Assembly: GCA_024639185.1 (NCBI GenBank)
Contig: JAHEIW010000013.1
Coordinates: 1-62,984, forward strand
Source of the DNA: Deltaproteobacteria bacterium
GTDB lineage: Bacteria; Desulfobacterota; Desulfobacteria; Desulfobacterales; JAHEIW01
Direction: 5' to 3'
Length of the DNA: 62,984 bases
The position numbers were made by a program, and so were the translations under genes. Positions 52,756-60,913 of this stretch are shown here, piece after piece. The number at the start of each line of letters is the position of its first letter. The first letter of the stretch is position 1. A model generated the notes under the pieces. That model had not been told where the DNA came from. It made no database searches and worked only from the letters and a program-made list of their open reading frames with translations.

Positions 52756-54420
52756 TTAAGGCGCGTCTTTGTCCTTGGTAATCCGACGGCGTTCTTCGTC
52801 CCGAATTTCGCGCCTCAGGAGCTTGCCCACCTTTGACTTGGGCAACATATCGCGAAACTCAATGTAGCCGGGGACCTTGTAAGATGCCAGACGGTCGCGG
52901 CACCACTGCAGCAGCTCTGCGCCTCCGACGCCGCGGGCGTCTTCTTTCAACACCACGATGGCTTTGACCCGCTCACCGACTTTCTCATCGGGCACGCCGA
53001 CCACACAGGCACCAATTACGGTGGGATGGTCCTGCAGCACGGCTTCGATCTCCGAGGCCGATATCCTGAAGGCCTTGTGCTTGATGATGTCCGCCGAGCG
53101 CTCCACATAAATGATTTCGCCGTCCTCATCCTGGCGCACATAGTCGCCCATGCGATAATAGGTTTTGCCGTTGAGGTCGATATAGGCCTGCCGGGTTTCT
53201 TCAGGTTTGTTCCAGTATTCTTTCAGGGTATAGGGTGATGTGACCAATAACTCACCGATTTCACCGCTCGCAGCCGGTTCAAGTGTTTCGGGGTCAACCA
53301 CAATGCATTCCCTGCTTTTGAGGGGAAGCCCCAGTGTCGTTGGCTTGGGGTCTTCATGAATGCGGCTGTAAGTTACGTGGCCGGCCTCGGTGGAGCCATA
53401 AACCTGATAAATGGGTATGCCCAAATGCTCTTTCCAGCGGTTAAACACTTCAAGGGGCAGCACATCGCCGCCGCAATAACAATAGCGCAAAGAGCTGAGA
53501 TCATATTTGTCCAGGCGATCGTTTTCAAGGATCATGCGATACAGTGCCGGAACACCCAGAAGCCAACGCACGCGCTTGCGCTGAATGGTTTCAAGAATGG
53601 CATCGACCAGGGGCACCGGCATCAGCACGGCGGTATTGCCTTTGTTAAGCCCCACCGCGATAAACAACCCCAGAGCCATGATATGGAAAAGCGGATTAAT
53701 CGCAATATAAACGTCCGCGCCCTCTTTGAGGTGTCCTGCGGCCACATCATCGGTGACATCGTTGACATAGGATACCATGCCGATGTGATTGCCGGGAACA
53801 CCCTTGGGAAAGCCGGTCGTACCGCCGGTATATAATATGTATGCCAGATCTTTCCAGGCATCGATCTCAACTGCAGATGACATTCGAGCATGATTGAGCA
53901 GTTTTTTAAATACGTATACACCCTCAGCCCGCTCGACTTTGCCATTGGGTATTTTATCAAAAAGAATGCCCAGATACCGTTTCCAAAAAGGCAGAAGATC
54001 AACCAGGTTGGTGATAATGATACGTTTGAGCCCGGAATCGGCAAACACATCGCTGGCATAACAAAAGTTGGTATCCTGGCAGATGATGGTTTCGGCCCCG
54101 GAGTCCTTGATCATATAATCGAGTTCATGGGAGGTATAAATAGGCGACACCGGCACAAGCACAGCCCCCATTTTCTGAATACCCAGAAAGGCAATGACCC
54201 ACTGAATGCAATTGGGAATGTAAATCATCACCCGATCGCCTTTTTTAACGCCTAAATCCTGCAGGGCACCGGCAAAGCGTTCACTGAGTTCCCTTAATTT
54301 GGAAAATGAAAAGTGCTGTCCCAGATAAACTACAGCAGTGTTGTCCGGATAGCGCTCACTCATCTGATCGAAACGCGTAAAGGTCAATTCATTCTCTAAA
54401 TTTGCATCCGTTGAGCTCAT
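52756..54420 (-). CDS. Acyl-CoA ligase (AMP-binding, FadD-like)
   Basis: 554 residues from ATG 54420; the SD-like AAGGGAG lies about 13 bases upstream, and the in-frame start at 54504 would add a non-family extension. Adenylate-forming enzyme: P-loop-like motif AYILYTGGTTGFPKG near 194, VYGSTEAGHVTYS near 342, GDYVRQDEDGEIIYVERSADIIK near 434 and the C-terminal catalytic Lys context SKVGKLLRREI near 537. It activates a carboxylic acid to acyl-CoA with ATP. It lies downstream of livJHMGF on the same strand, so it probably ligates CoA to the carboxylate brought in by that transporter. It is cytoplasmic or membrane-bound. Confidence 0.9.
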   Translation of the reverse strand: MSSTDANLENELTFTRFDQMSERYPDNTAVVYLGQHFSFSKLRELSERFAGALQDLGVKKGDRVMIYIPNCIQWVIAFLGIQKMGAVLVPVSPIYTSHELDYMIKDSGAETIICQDTNFCYASDVFADSGLKRIIITNLVDLLPFWKRYLGILFDKIPNGKVERAEGVYVFKKLLNHARMSSAVEIDAWKDLAYILYTGGTTGFPKGVPGNHIGMVSYVNDVTDDVAAGHLKEGADVYIAINPLFHIMALGLFIAVGLNKGNTAVLMPVPLVDAILETIQRKRVRWLLGVPALYRMILENDRLDKYDLSSLRYCYCGGDVLPLEVFNRWKEHLGIPIYQVYGSTEAGHVTYSRIHEDPKPTTLGLPLKSRECIVVDPETLEPAASGEIGELLVTSPYTLKEYWNKPEETRQAYIDLNGKTYYRMGDYVRQDEDGEIIYVERSADIIKHKAFRISASEIEAVLQDHPTVIGACVVGVPDEKVGERVKAIVVLKEDARGVGGAELLQWCRDRLASYKVPGYIEFRDMLPKSKVGKLLRREIRDEERRRITKDKDAP

Positions 54421-54509
54421 TCCTTTAAGAACTCCCTTTAGATCTTCAAACTGTGTCACATAAAGCTGATTTAAAAGTAGATGATTCAAAAAAAAACATA
54501 GCAAATAAG

Positions 54510-54620
54510 GAGTGACTAAAGTGAACTAAAGTTGGAAGTGACTAAAGTTAAGGTATCGCTACGCTCCGTCTTTTATATAAATGGCAGAATTTTTCAACTT
54601 TAGTCACTTTAGCTCACTTG
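54510..54620. repeat. Inverted heptad-type repeat, ACTAAAG/CTTTAGT word
   Basis: The left arm (54512-54552) repeats GTGACTAAAGTGAACTAAAG words; the right arm (54590-54620) reads TTCAACTTTAGTCACTTTAG and related complement words. It lies between livF and the acyl-CoA ligase gene of the same unit. Confidence 0.7.
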
Positions 54621-54663
54621 AGGCATTTTAGGCATTTATCAAAATGCATTTTTAAGACGGCTT

Positions 54664-55410
54664 TTAGATGCCAAAGTAGGCCGACCTAACATCCGGATTA
54701 TCCATCAGTTCATCGCGCGTGCCTTCCAGAACCGCGGTACCGTTTTCCAGAATAAAGGCGTAATCGACAATCGGTAAGACGGGGCGGGCATACTGTTCGG
54801 TCACAATAATGGAAATGCCCTTCTCATCCCGAATTTCCTTGGTGGCCCGCACCAAAACCGCCTGAATTAAGGGACTCAGCCCTAAAAGCGGTTCGTCGAG
54901 CAGCAGTAATTTCGGCTGCGCCATAAGCGCTCTGCCGATGGCCAGCATTTGCTGTTCACCGCCGCTTAAAAATCCGCCAATTCTTTTTTGTAATTTTTCA
55001 AGTGCCGGAAAGACTTTAAAAATATAGGCCAGGGTGTCTTTAGCCTGGGACGAAGTTGCCAGATAGCCCCCGATCCTCAAATTATCCAGGACGCTGCACT
55101 CTTTGAAGATTCGGCGTCTTTCCGGGCAGAGCACAATCCCTTTTTTCGCTCTCTTACTGGGCTTCAGGCCCGTAATATCTTCACCCAGATAGCGAATATC
55201 GCCTAAAACACTAATGCGCTCGCCACCGGCCATTTCTTCTTTTTTACGGATATCTTCCATGATACCCGACAGGGTGTACATCAGGGTGGACTTGCCGGCG
55301 CTGTTGGCGCCAAAGACGCCGACAATCTGGTTTTTTTCACACCTGATGCTGACGTTATTGAGGGCCAGCATGTTTTCGTAAAACACCATCAGCTGATTCG
55401 CCTCAAGCAT
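54664..55410 (-). CDS. livF: Branched-chain-type ABC transporter ATP-binding protein LivF
   Basis: 248 residues, ATG 55410, overlapping the livG end by 8 bases. The Walker A is GANSAGKSTLMY near 34, the signature is LSGGEQQMLAIGRALM near 146, Walker B is LLLLDEPLLGLSP near 168, and the H-loop region follows. LivF and LivG form the heteromeric ATPase of the LIV-I-type importer. The central loop is slightly shorter than LivG's. It is cytoplasmic, docked to the permease pair LivH/LivM. Followed by the repeat element 54510-54620. Confidence 0.93.
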   Translation of the reverse strand: MLEANQLMVFYENMLALNNVSIRCEKNQIVGVFGANSAGKSTLMYTLSGIMEDIRKKEEMAGGERISVLGDIRYLGEDITGLKPSKRAKKGIVLCPERRRIFKECSVLDNLRIGGYLATSSQAKDTLAYIFKVFPALEKLQKRIGGFLSGGEQQMLAIGRALMAQPKLLLLDEPLLGLSPLIQAVLVRATKEIRDEKGISIIVTEQYARPVLPIVDYAFILENGTAVLEGTRDELMDNPDVRSAYFGI

Positions 55411-56197
55411 GCGCCATTACCTCCTCAACTTCCTCGGATCCGAAATAGGCCTCTTTTACTTTTTCGTCTGCCATCACTTCTTCGGCCGTGCCTTCGATGA
55501 GCTTTTCACCGAAATTAAGCACCATAATCCGGGTGGCTACCTGAAACAGCTCCCTGAGGCGATGTTCGATCATAATCAGGGTGATGCCCTCCATCTGCAG
55601 GCGTTCCACCAGCGGCACCATACTGGCAATTTCACTCATACTCAGGCCCGAAAAAATCTCATCACAGATAATCACTTTCGGATTTAATGCCAGACAGCGC
55701 GCGAGCTCCAGTCGCTTGAGATAGCCGGTGGGCAGGTTAGACGCCTTTTTATAGGGCACAAAGGATTCACGCTCAAAACCCAATTCCTCCAATATATCAA
55801 TACTGACCGTATTGCGGTCTCCCAGCTTGCCGCCGCCTCTCCAACCTCCGGTCCGCTTGGCCCGTGGCGAGAAAAGAGGGATGACCAGATTCTTATATGC
55901 CGGAAGGCTGTAGTACGGGCGCATGATCTGAAAGGTGCGCGTAATACCCATGTCGGCGATTTTGTGCGGGGGTTTGCCGGAAATTTTTTTACCTCTATAA
56001 AGAACCTCACCGCCAGTCAATTCAACAAAACCGGTAATACAGTTGACCAGGGTCGTCTTGCCGGACCCGTTCGGACCGATAATGCCCAGTATTTCGTTTT
56101 CGTGCAGATCGAAACTGACCTCATTTAAGGCATGAATGCCCCCGAAGGCTTTGGTCACCTCATTAATCTGCAACAGCGGTGTTGTCGATGTGCTCAT
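55403..56197 (-). CDS. livG: Branched-chain-type ABC transporter ATP-binding protein LivG
   Basis: 264 residues, ATG 56197, sharing a four-base overlap with livM. Walker A GPNGSGKTTLVNC near 43, the LivG-specific MRPYYSLPAYKNLVIP region near 90, signature NLPTGYLKRLELARCLAL near 154 (LPTGYL in place of the usual LSGGQ), Walker B KVIICDEIFSGLS near 176, and the C-terminal LIEGTAEEVMADEKVKEAYFG typical of LivG. It forms the ATPase with LivF. The altered signature motif is unusual and noted as such. Cytoplasmic. Confidence 0.93.
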   Translation of the reverse strand: MSTSTTPLLQINEVTKAFGGIHALNEVSFDLHENEILGIIGPNGSGKTTLVNCITGFVELTGGEVLYRGKKISGKPPHKIADMGITRTFQIMRPYYSLPAYKNLVIPLFSPRAKRTGGWRGGGKLGDRNTVSIDILEELGFERESFVPYKKASNLPTGYLKRLELARCLALNPKVIICDEIFSGLSMSEIASMVPLVERLQMEGITLIMIEHRLRELFQVATRIMVLNFGEKLIEGTAEEVMADEKVKEAYFGSEEVEEVMAHA

Positions 56198-57213
56198 ACT
56201 TTAATCCACTTTTCAAATTGATGATATTTACGTTGGCCATAAACCATGATACCTTCGCTGCGAAAAATGATGAACGCCAGTAGAATCAGGGCATAAAATA
56301 CGATGCGCAGAGTCCCAAAGGCCCGCAGCAATTCTGAAATAGGCACCAGAATAAAGGCGCCCAGCACCGGGCCCACCAGCGTCCCGGAGCCGCCAATGAC
56401 GGTGGCGGCTATGGGCAGAATGGAAAAATCCAAGGCCAGCGTCGACAGACCGGCCCACATATACAGATGAACCAGGTAGGCGCCTGCCAGACAACCGATC
56501 CCCGATGCAATAAAGACCGCTATGCTTTTATAATAGGTCACGCTCATCCCCGAGGCCCGCACCGACTGATCATTGTCTTTAACCGCCCTGAAAACCAGAC
56601 CGATATCCTGGTTGACCAATCGACGGGTGCCAAATAGCAGTACCAGCACCATCACGATAATGAAATATTGTTCCATCCAACGGTTGGTAAAACTTTCGAT
56701 GCCCAAGATCCCATCGGTTCCACCCAGGATATCCAAAGCTTCGATAACCCGCGCTAAAAGAAGCGGATACATCAGGGTGACGATGGCAAAATATACCCCT
56801 CGCAATGGAAGACACGGCAGCAATAGCACGGTGCATATACCCGCACCCAGCAGTGTTGCAATTGGAATGGTAAAGATGGGTGATAATCCAAATGTTGTAT
56901 TGAGAATGGCCGCAATATAGCTGCCCGTTCCGATAAAAAATGCGCCGCCCAGCGATACCAGGCCCACAAAATGGGCCAGAAAGTCAAAACTCAATGCCAG
57001 CAAGGCATAAATGCAGACAATGGATATCACCCGTTGCCAGTACATGGAGGGCATCACCAGCGGCAAAATCAACAAACCACCGATCAGCGCGACTCGCGGC
57101 AAAAACAGGTAGGCCAGCTCGCGCCATGACATCAAGGCATAAATGCCTTCAGATCGAACCTTGATACCGCGGTCCAATCGTTCTTTGCGGCGTTGTTCAT
57201 TTGATGCTGTCAT
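56194..57213 (-). CDS. livM: Branched-chain-type ABC transporter permease LivM
   Basis: 339 residues from ATG 57213, which overlaps the livH stop by four bases and has AAGGAGTTGG upstream. It has about ten hydrophobic segments. Family marks are LGFGLVSLGGAFFIGTGSY-like helix 3 (here AHFVGLVSLGGAFFIG near 93), FAIVTLMYPLLLA near 160 and FRAVKDNDQSVRASGM near 220 in the cytoplasmic coupling loop. With LivH it forms the membrane channel of the importer. An N-terminal extension of about 45 residues precedes the first helix. Inner membrane. Confidence 0.92.
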   Translation of the reverse strand: MTASNEQRRKERLDRGIKVRSEGIYALMSWRELAYLFLPRVALIGGLLILPLVMPSMYWQRVISIVCIYALLALSFDFLAHFVGLVSLGGAFFIGTGSYIAAILNTTFGLSPIFTIPIATLLGAGICTVLLLPCLPLRGVYFAIVTLMYPLLLARVIEALDILGGTDGILGIESFTNRWMEQYFIIVMVLVLLFGTRRLVNQDIGLVFRAVKDNDQSVRASGMSVTYYKSIAVFIASGIGCLAGAYLVHLYMWAGLSTLALDFSILPIAATVIGGSGTLVGPVLGAFILVPISELLRAFGTLRIVFYALILLAFIIFRSEGIMVYGQRKYHQFEKWIKV

Positions 57214-58076
57214 ACGCGTTCTTCCAACTCCTTTTGAAGTCCAAACAGCCCTGAGGGCCTTAAAATCAGGGTGATGATGATCGCCAGTAAGGCCACCACC
57301 ATTTGATAATGGGCTCCCAGATATACGACGGTAAGAATCTGAGCAAAACCGATAATAAAAGCCGCCAGCACAGCACCGATCCAACTTCCCAGACCACCGA
57401 CAATGCAAACCGCGATGGCCAGGATAAGAACGTTATAGCCTGCTTCAACGACAATATTTCCCAGAGGCAGCAGCACGACGGCTCCCAGGGCGGCCAGCAT
57501 TGAACCGAACCCCATGGCTGCCAGTGCCATCAGGTCCGAGTCGATACCCAGCATCATGGCAGCCCTTTCATCCTGGGCCATTCCGCGCAAAGCCAGACCG
57601 ATGCGCGTATAATGCGTAAACAACCACAGTACCGCAACCACTGCCGCACCGATGCCGACAACCAGCAAACGCTGGTAATCCACCGATACGCCTGCAATTT
57701 CAGTGCTGCCTTCGATAAAAGCCGGCAGGGTATAGGTCAGGCCCCTGAAGCCGCCCCAGCGCAGCCCCTCCAGAATAGCCAGCCCGATGGCATAGGTCGC
57801 CATAATCTCAGATATTTCCATTCCCCGGATTCGGATCAGCACGAACTGATAGATCAGGGCCCCGATAATCCCGGTGACCAGCATCGCCAGCAGGATGCTG
57901 ATAAAATAATTCAGTTCCAGCGTGTTGATAAATGTCCAGGTGATAAAACCACTGGTCACGTAGAGGGCGCCGTGGGCGAAATTCGGCAAACGACTGACGC
58001 CGTACACCATGGCAAATCCCAGGGCAAATAGCGCTAAAGCGACACTGTTTATGGTCCCGTAAATTAAAATATGCAT
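57210..58076 (-). CDS. livH: Branched-chain-type ABC transporter permease LivH
   Basis: 288 residues from ATG 58076, the start of the family-like helix (MHILIYGTINSVALALFALG); a TTG at 58139 would extend it and no strong ribosome site decides. Eight or so hydrophobic segments, with GVSRLPNFAHGALYVTSG near 27 and ALRGMAQDERAAMMLGID near 165, the conserved coupling loop. Partner of LivM. Inner membrane. Downstream of livJ in the operon. Confidence 0.9.
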   Translation of the reverse strand: MHILIYGTINSVALALFALGFAMVYGVSRLPNFAHGALYVTSGFITWTFINTLELNYFISILLAMLVTGIIGALIYQFVLIRIRGMEISEIMATYAIGLAILEGLRWGGFRGLTYTLPAFIEGSTEIAGVSVDYQRLLVVGIGAAVVAVLWLFTHYTRIGLALRGMAQDERAAMMLGIDSDLMALAAMGFGSMLAALGAVVLLPLGNIVVEAGYNVLILAIAVCIVGGLGSWIGAVLAAFIIGFAQILTVVYLGAHYQMVVALLAIIITLILRPSGLFGLQKELEERV

Positions 58077-58176
58077 GGTATTATCAGGGAAAGACAGGCG
58101 TGAAACGGGTTGAAGGCGCAGCGCATCCAGCACCTTCAACCCGCGTATCGGCTTAATGTATTACCTGGATTAGGTT

Positions 58177-59451
58177 TTATTTTTTCATCCATGGCGGCAA
58201 TTGAATGCTGCCCTTGGCAATGCTTTTGGGATAAACCACAACCCGTTTGCCGTCCTGCCATTGCAGGATGCTGCCCACCGCACCGGTCTCGGGATCTTTG
58301 GCCGGAATGACCTGGTGGCTTTTGGGGTCAAACTTCAAACGCCCGTATACGCCCATTACATCAGTTTTTTCCAGCTCGACCACGATCTTGTCCGAATCGA
58401 GGCTGCCGGCACGCTCGATGGCATCCCGCAGGACATAGATGGCCATATAACTGCTGGAGCCGCCTAACCCCTCGGGCGCGACGCCCCATCGCTTGGCGTA
58501 AGCGTTATAAAACTTCATGGTCCAGGGTGTAGCTTCAGAAGGCGCATTGCCGGCATTGACCACATTACACAGGGTATATTCGCCTTTACCATCTGTGGCT
58601 TTCCAGAAACCAGGCTGCTCGGCGGCTGCCAGGGTGGAGCCGAACGGCAGAGCCGGAATTTTCATTTCATACCATTGCTTCAGTAAAATGGCGCTTTCGG
58701 GCATATCCATCCAGATATTGATAATTTGGGTTTTGCTTTTTTTGGCTTTGAGCAAACCCATGGAAAAGTCGGTTGCACCGGTGGGGTAAATCTCCACGCC
58801 GGTGACATTCCAGCCCTTTTTGGTGGCCACCGCATTCATGACTTTAGCCGCACCGCGCGCATGGGAGACATCCTGGGCAATGATAAATAAGTTATTGAAG
58901 CCATGCTTTTCCTTCAACTCGGTAAAGTTGGCAAACATTTCACCCACCAGGTTCTTGGCCTCACCATGAATACGAAAACAGTATTTGTATTTGTCATATT
59001 CTTTGGCCACCAGGGCATGATATTTGGGTGTCAGTACGCCGGTGGTCAGGATCGAAACCTTTTTGTATTTGCTTAAAAGCGGCATGGCAGCCAGGGCGGC
59101 CTCGGAACGAACCGGCCCGCCGACAATAAAATCAGCCTTTTTATCCAGAATCAGCTTTTCGACCGCCAGCAGGGCTTCGCTAACCGGTACACCCGGTTCC
59201 AGATCGCGCGTATCAATCACCTCCAATTTGAATGGCCGCTTTGTGCCACCCACGTTCACACCGCCGGCGGCATTGATTTCCTCTATGGCCAGTGTAAAGG
59301 CTCTTTCAGGGCCCCATCCATACAGAAAGGCGGTTGAGAGCGGCGCACCGACCACAATGGGTTTTTCAGCCGCCAGGGCCGTGTTTCCCGGCAGGATTAG
59401 AAAAATTCCCAACAATAAGATCATAAGCATTTTCATATTCTTGACGATCAT
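58177..59451 (-). CDS. Periplasmic substrate-binding protein of LIV-type ABC transporter
   Basis: 424 residues from ATG 59451, with AAAGGAGGG 7 bases upstream. A Sec signal peptide ends in NTALAAEKP near 27. The mature protein has the type I periplasmic binding fold (IVVGAPLSTAFLYGWGPERAFTLAIEEINAAGG from about residue 33, here with an FLYGWG pocket motif), then FIVGGPVRSEAALAA near 105. In E. coli the equivalent LivJ/LivK bind leucine; in many anaerobes this family binds aromatic or dicarboxylic acids, which fits the acyl-CoA ligase at the end of the operon. First gene of the unit, with possible operator upstream. Confidence 0.9.
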   Translation of the reverse strand: MIVKNMKMLMILLLGIFLILPGNTALAAEKPIVVGAPLSTAFLYGWGPERAFTLAIEEINAAGGVNVGGTKRPFKLEVIDTRDLEPGVPVSEALLAVEKLILDKKADFIVGGPVRSEAALAAMPLLSKYKKVSILTTGVLTPKYHALVAKEYDKYKYCFRIHGEAKNLVGEMFANFTELKEKHGFNNLFIIAQDVSHARGAAKVMNAVATKKGWNVTGVEIYPTGATDFSMGLLKAKKSKTQIINIWMDMPESAILLKQWYEMKIPALPFGSTLAAAEQPGFWKATDGKGEYTLCNVVNAGNAPSEATPWTMKFYNAYAKRWGVAPEGLGGSSSYMAIYVLRDAIERAGSLDSDKIVVELEKTDVMGVYGRLKFDPKSHQVIPAKDPETGAVGSILQWQDGKRVVVYPKSIAKGSIQLPPWMKK

Positions 59452-59538
59452 GGTAAACCCTCCTTTTTCAAAATGAAAACAGGTTAAGGGATGATAGACC
59501 ACAGTATAATAGAGCGAATGAAACCGCGATCCTTGAGT

Positions 59539-59557
59539 GAATCTAAATTATAGATTC
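59539..59557. promoter_or_regulatory. Perfect palindrome upstream of the liv operon (candidate operator)
   Basis: GAATCTA at 59539-59545 and TAGATTC at 59551-59557 form a 7-base inverted repeat with a 5-base AT centre, 88 bases upstream of the livJ start codon. A second palindrome, AATGAAT/ATTCATT, lies at about 59649-59665. They are the size of TetR- or LysR-type operators. No regulator gene is adjacent in the window. Confidence 0.5.
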
Positions 59558-59832
59558 GAAAATACTGCGCTGTTGATGCGCCACCACAGCATCGACCGAT
59601 GGTTGATGTTCTATCGAGTGGGTTAGGGAATGTCAAGCCATTAATATAATGAATAAAATTCATTGAAGACAGAAAAATTACACCCAGCCCAAAATGGAAT
59701 TGAATTACATTTGATTTAATGCCAAACTCAGCTACAGACAAAGGGCCATACGACGGTTCAGGATGCAAACTTGTCAGATTAAAGGAAGAACTTTTTTAAA
59801 TATAGAAGTAGCTTATCGCCCTATTGAAACAA

Positions 59833-59860
59833 TTGACATAAGTCAAAATTAACGTATGCT
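59833..59860 (+). promoter_or_regulatory. Candidate sigma-70-type promoter for the GrdB-like gene
   Basis: TTGACA at 59833-59838 and TATGCT at 59855-59860 with a 16-base spacer. Transcription would start near 59867, immediately before ATG 59870. That favours the downstream TTG 59912, which has GGAGGA upstream, as the true start codon. Confidence 0.55.
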
Positions 59861-59911
59861 CCTGGCGTAATGCCGGAGCGGATGAATCTGCTCAACGGAG
59901 GAACATATAAA

Positions 59912-60655
59912 TTGGGTGAACTAAGTGAGTTCCCTCTTATATATCGACTGTTTTTAAAAATCTACCCCTGGCGACGCATCGGCTCGGTTCCGTGGGCACC
60001 GCTGCAAAAGCCTTTAAAAGACTGTCGCGTGGTGCTGATTTCCAGTGCAGGATTTACCCTACCGAGTCAAGAGCCGTTTGATAATTCCGTTCGTGGCGGG
60101 GACAGCAGCTTCCGCGAAATTCCTTCAGACGTCGATGTCGCCACCCTGATCGATACGCACCGCAGCAATCTTTATGATCATTTCGCCATTAGACAGGATC
60201 CCAATCTGAGTTTTCCCATCGATCGGATTCGGGAGTTAGAAATAAATGGACGCATCGGCTCGGTAAACCACCGCCATTTATCTTTTATGGGATCGATTAC
60301 CTCGCCGGGGCGTCTGTTAAAAAAAACAATGCCCGAGGTTACCCGGCTGTTAACGTCTGATGCCGTGGATGCGGCCCTGCTCTTCCCGGTTTGACCGATA
60401 TGCAATCAGACCGTGTGTCTGATCGCAGCCGAACTTGAAAGAAACGGTATCGCGGCCGTCGCCATCCAATCGTTGCGCCGTGTGGCTGAAAAAATCAGGC
60501 CGCCGCGTGCTTTAGCGGTTCCGTTTCGCCACGGGTATGCATTGGATAAGCCCGATGACCCGCTAAAACAGCATGCGGTTATCGAAGCTGCCCTTAAAAT
60601 GTTTGAAGATCAAAACCTGCGACCACCGGCCATTGTCGATTACGTGCCAAGATGA
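59912..60655 (+). CDS. GrdB-family selenoprotein (glycine/sarcosine/betaine reductase selenoprotein B-like), UxxC
   Basis: 247 residues with TGA 60392-60394 read as selenocysteine 161; start TTG 59912 with GGAGGA 8 bases upstream. ATG 59870 would fall on the predicted transcript start. Family blocks are PWAPLQKPLKDCRVVL near 28, QEPFDNSVRGGDSSFREIPSDVDVATL near 53 and NGRIGSVNHRHLSFMGSITSPGRL near 112. The redox site reads LLFPV-U-PICNQTV, where Sec and the second Cys form a UxxC pair. The short GrdB-like proteins of proteobacteria lack the grd operon and their substrate is unknown. No grd, selA, selB, selC or selD is in the window. It is cytoplasmic. Confidence 0.9.
60401..60427 (+). promoter_or_regulatory. 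Bacterial SECIS-like hairpin in the GrdB-like gene
   Basis: ATCAGAC at 60405-60411 and GTCTGAT at 60417-60423 form a seven-base perfect stem with loop CGTGT; flanking TGC/GCA can extend it. The apical loop lies about 18-22 bases after the UGA, in the range recognised by SelB. The hairpin is strictly within the coding frame, as expected of bacterial SECIS elements. Confidence 0.8.
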
Positions 60656-60705
60656 TGATTATTCGGAGCCAGAGAATCTATTCTTTTCGACGGTTTTAGT
60701 TTCAT

Positions 60706-60845
60706 GCTGCAGGCGACTGGCTTCTTGCCACTGGCTCTGACCAGAAGACTCTGTGCAAGGGGTTAGTCGAATAAAGTCTCGCGGGCACAGACCCATCATC
60801 CCACCAGGGCCAGCAGCCAGTAGCCAGCGACCAGAGGCCTGAGTT
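60706..60845. repeat. Inverted heptad-type repeat, CACTGGC / GCCAGTA words
   Basis: The left arm (60706-60745) contains GACTGGCTTCTTGCCACTGGC words and then GACCAGAAGACTC. The right arm (60806-60840) contains GCCAGCAGCCAGTAGCCAGC and then GACCAGAGGCCT. It lies between the GrdB-like gene and the hydrolase-OsmC gene. Confidence 0.65.
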
Positions 60846-60913
60846 TGATTGCTAAAACCTGAACTTTATGTATACCTGATAATGGAAACCCTGCAGAAAA
60901 AAATGAGGCACGC

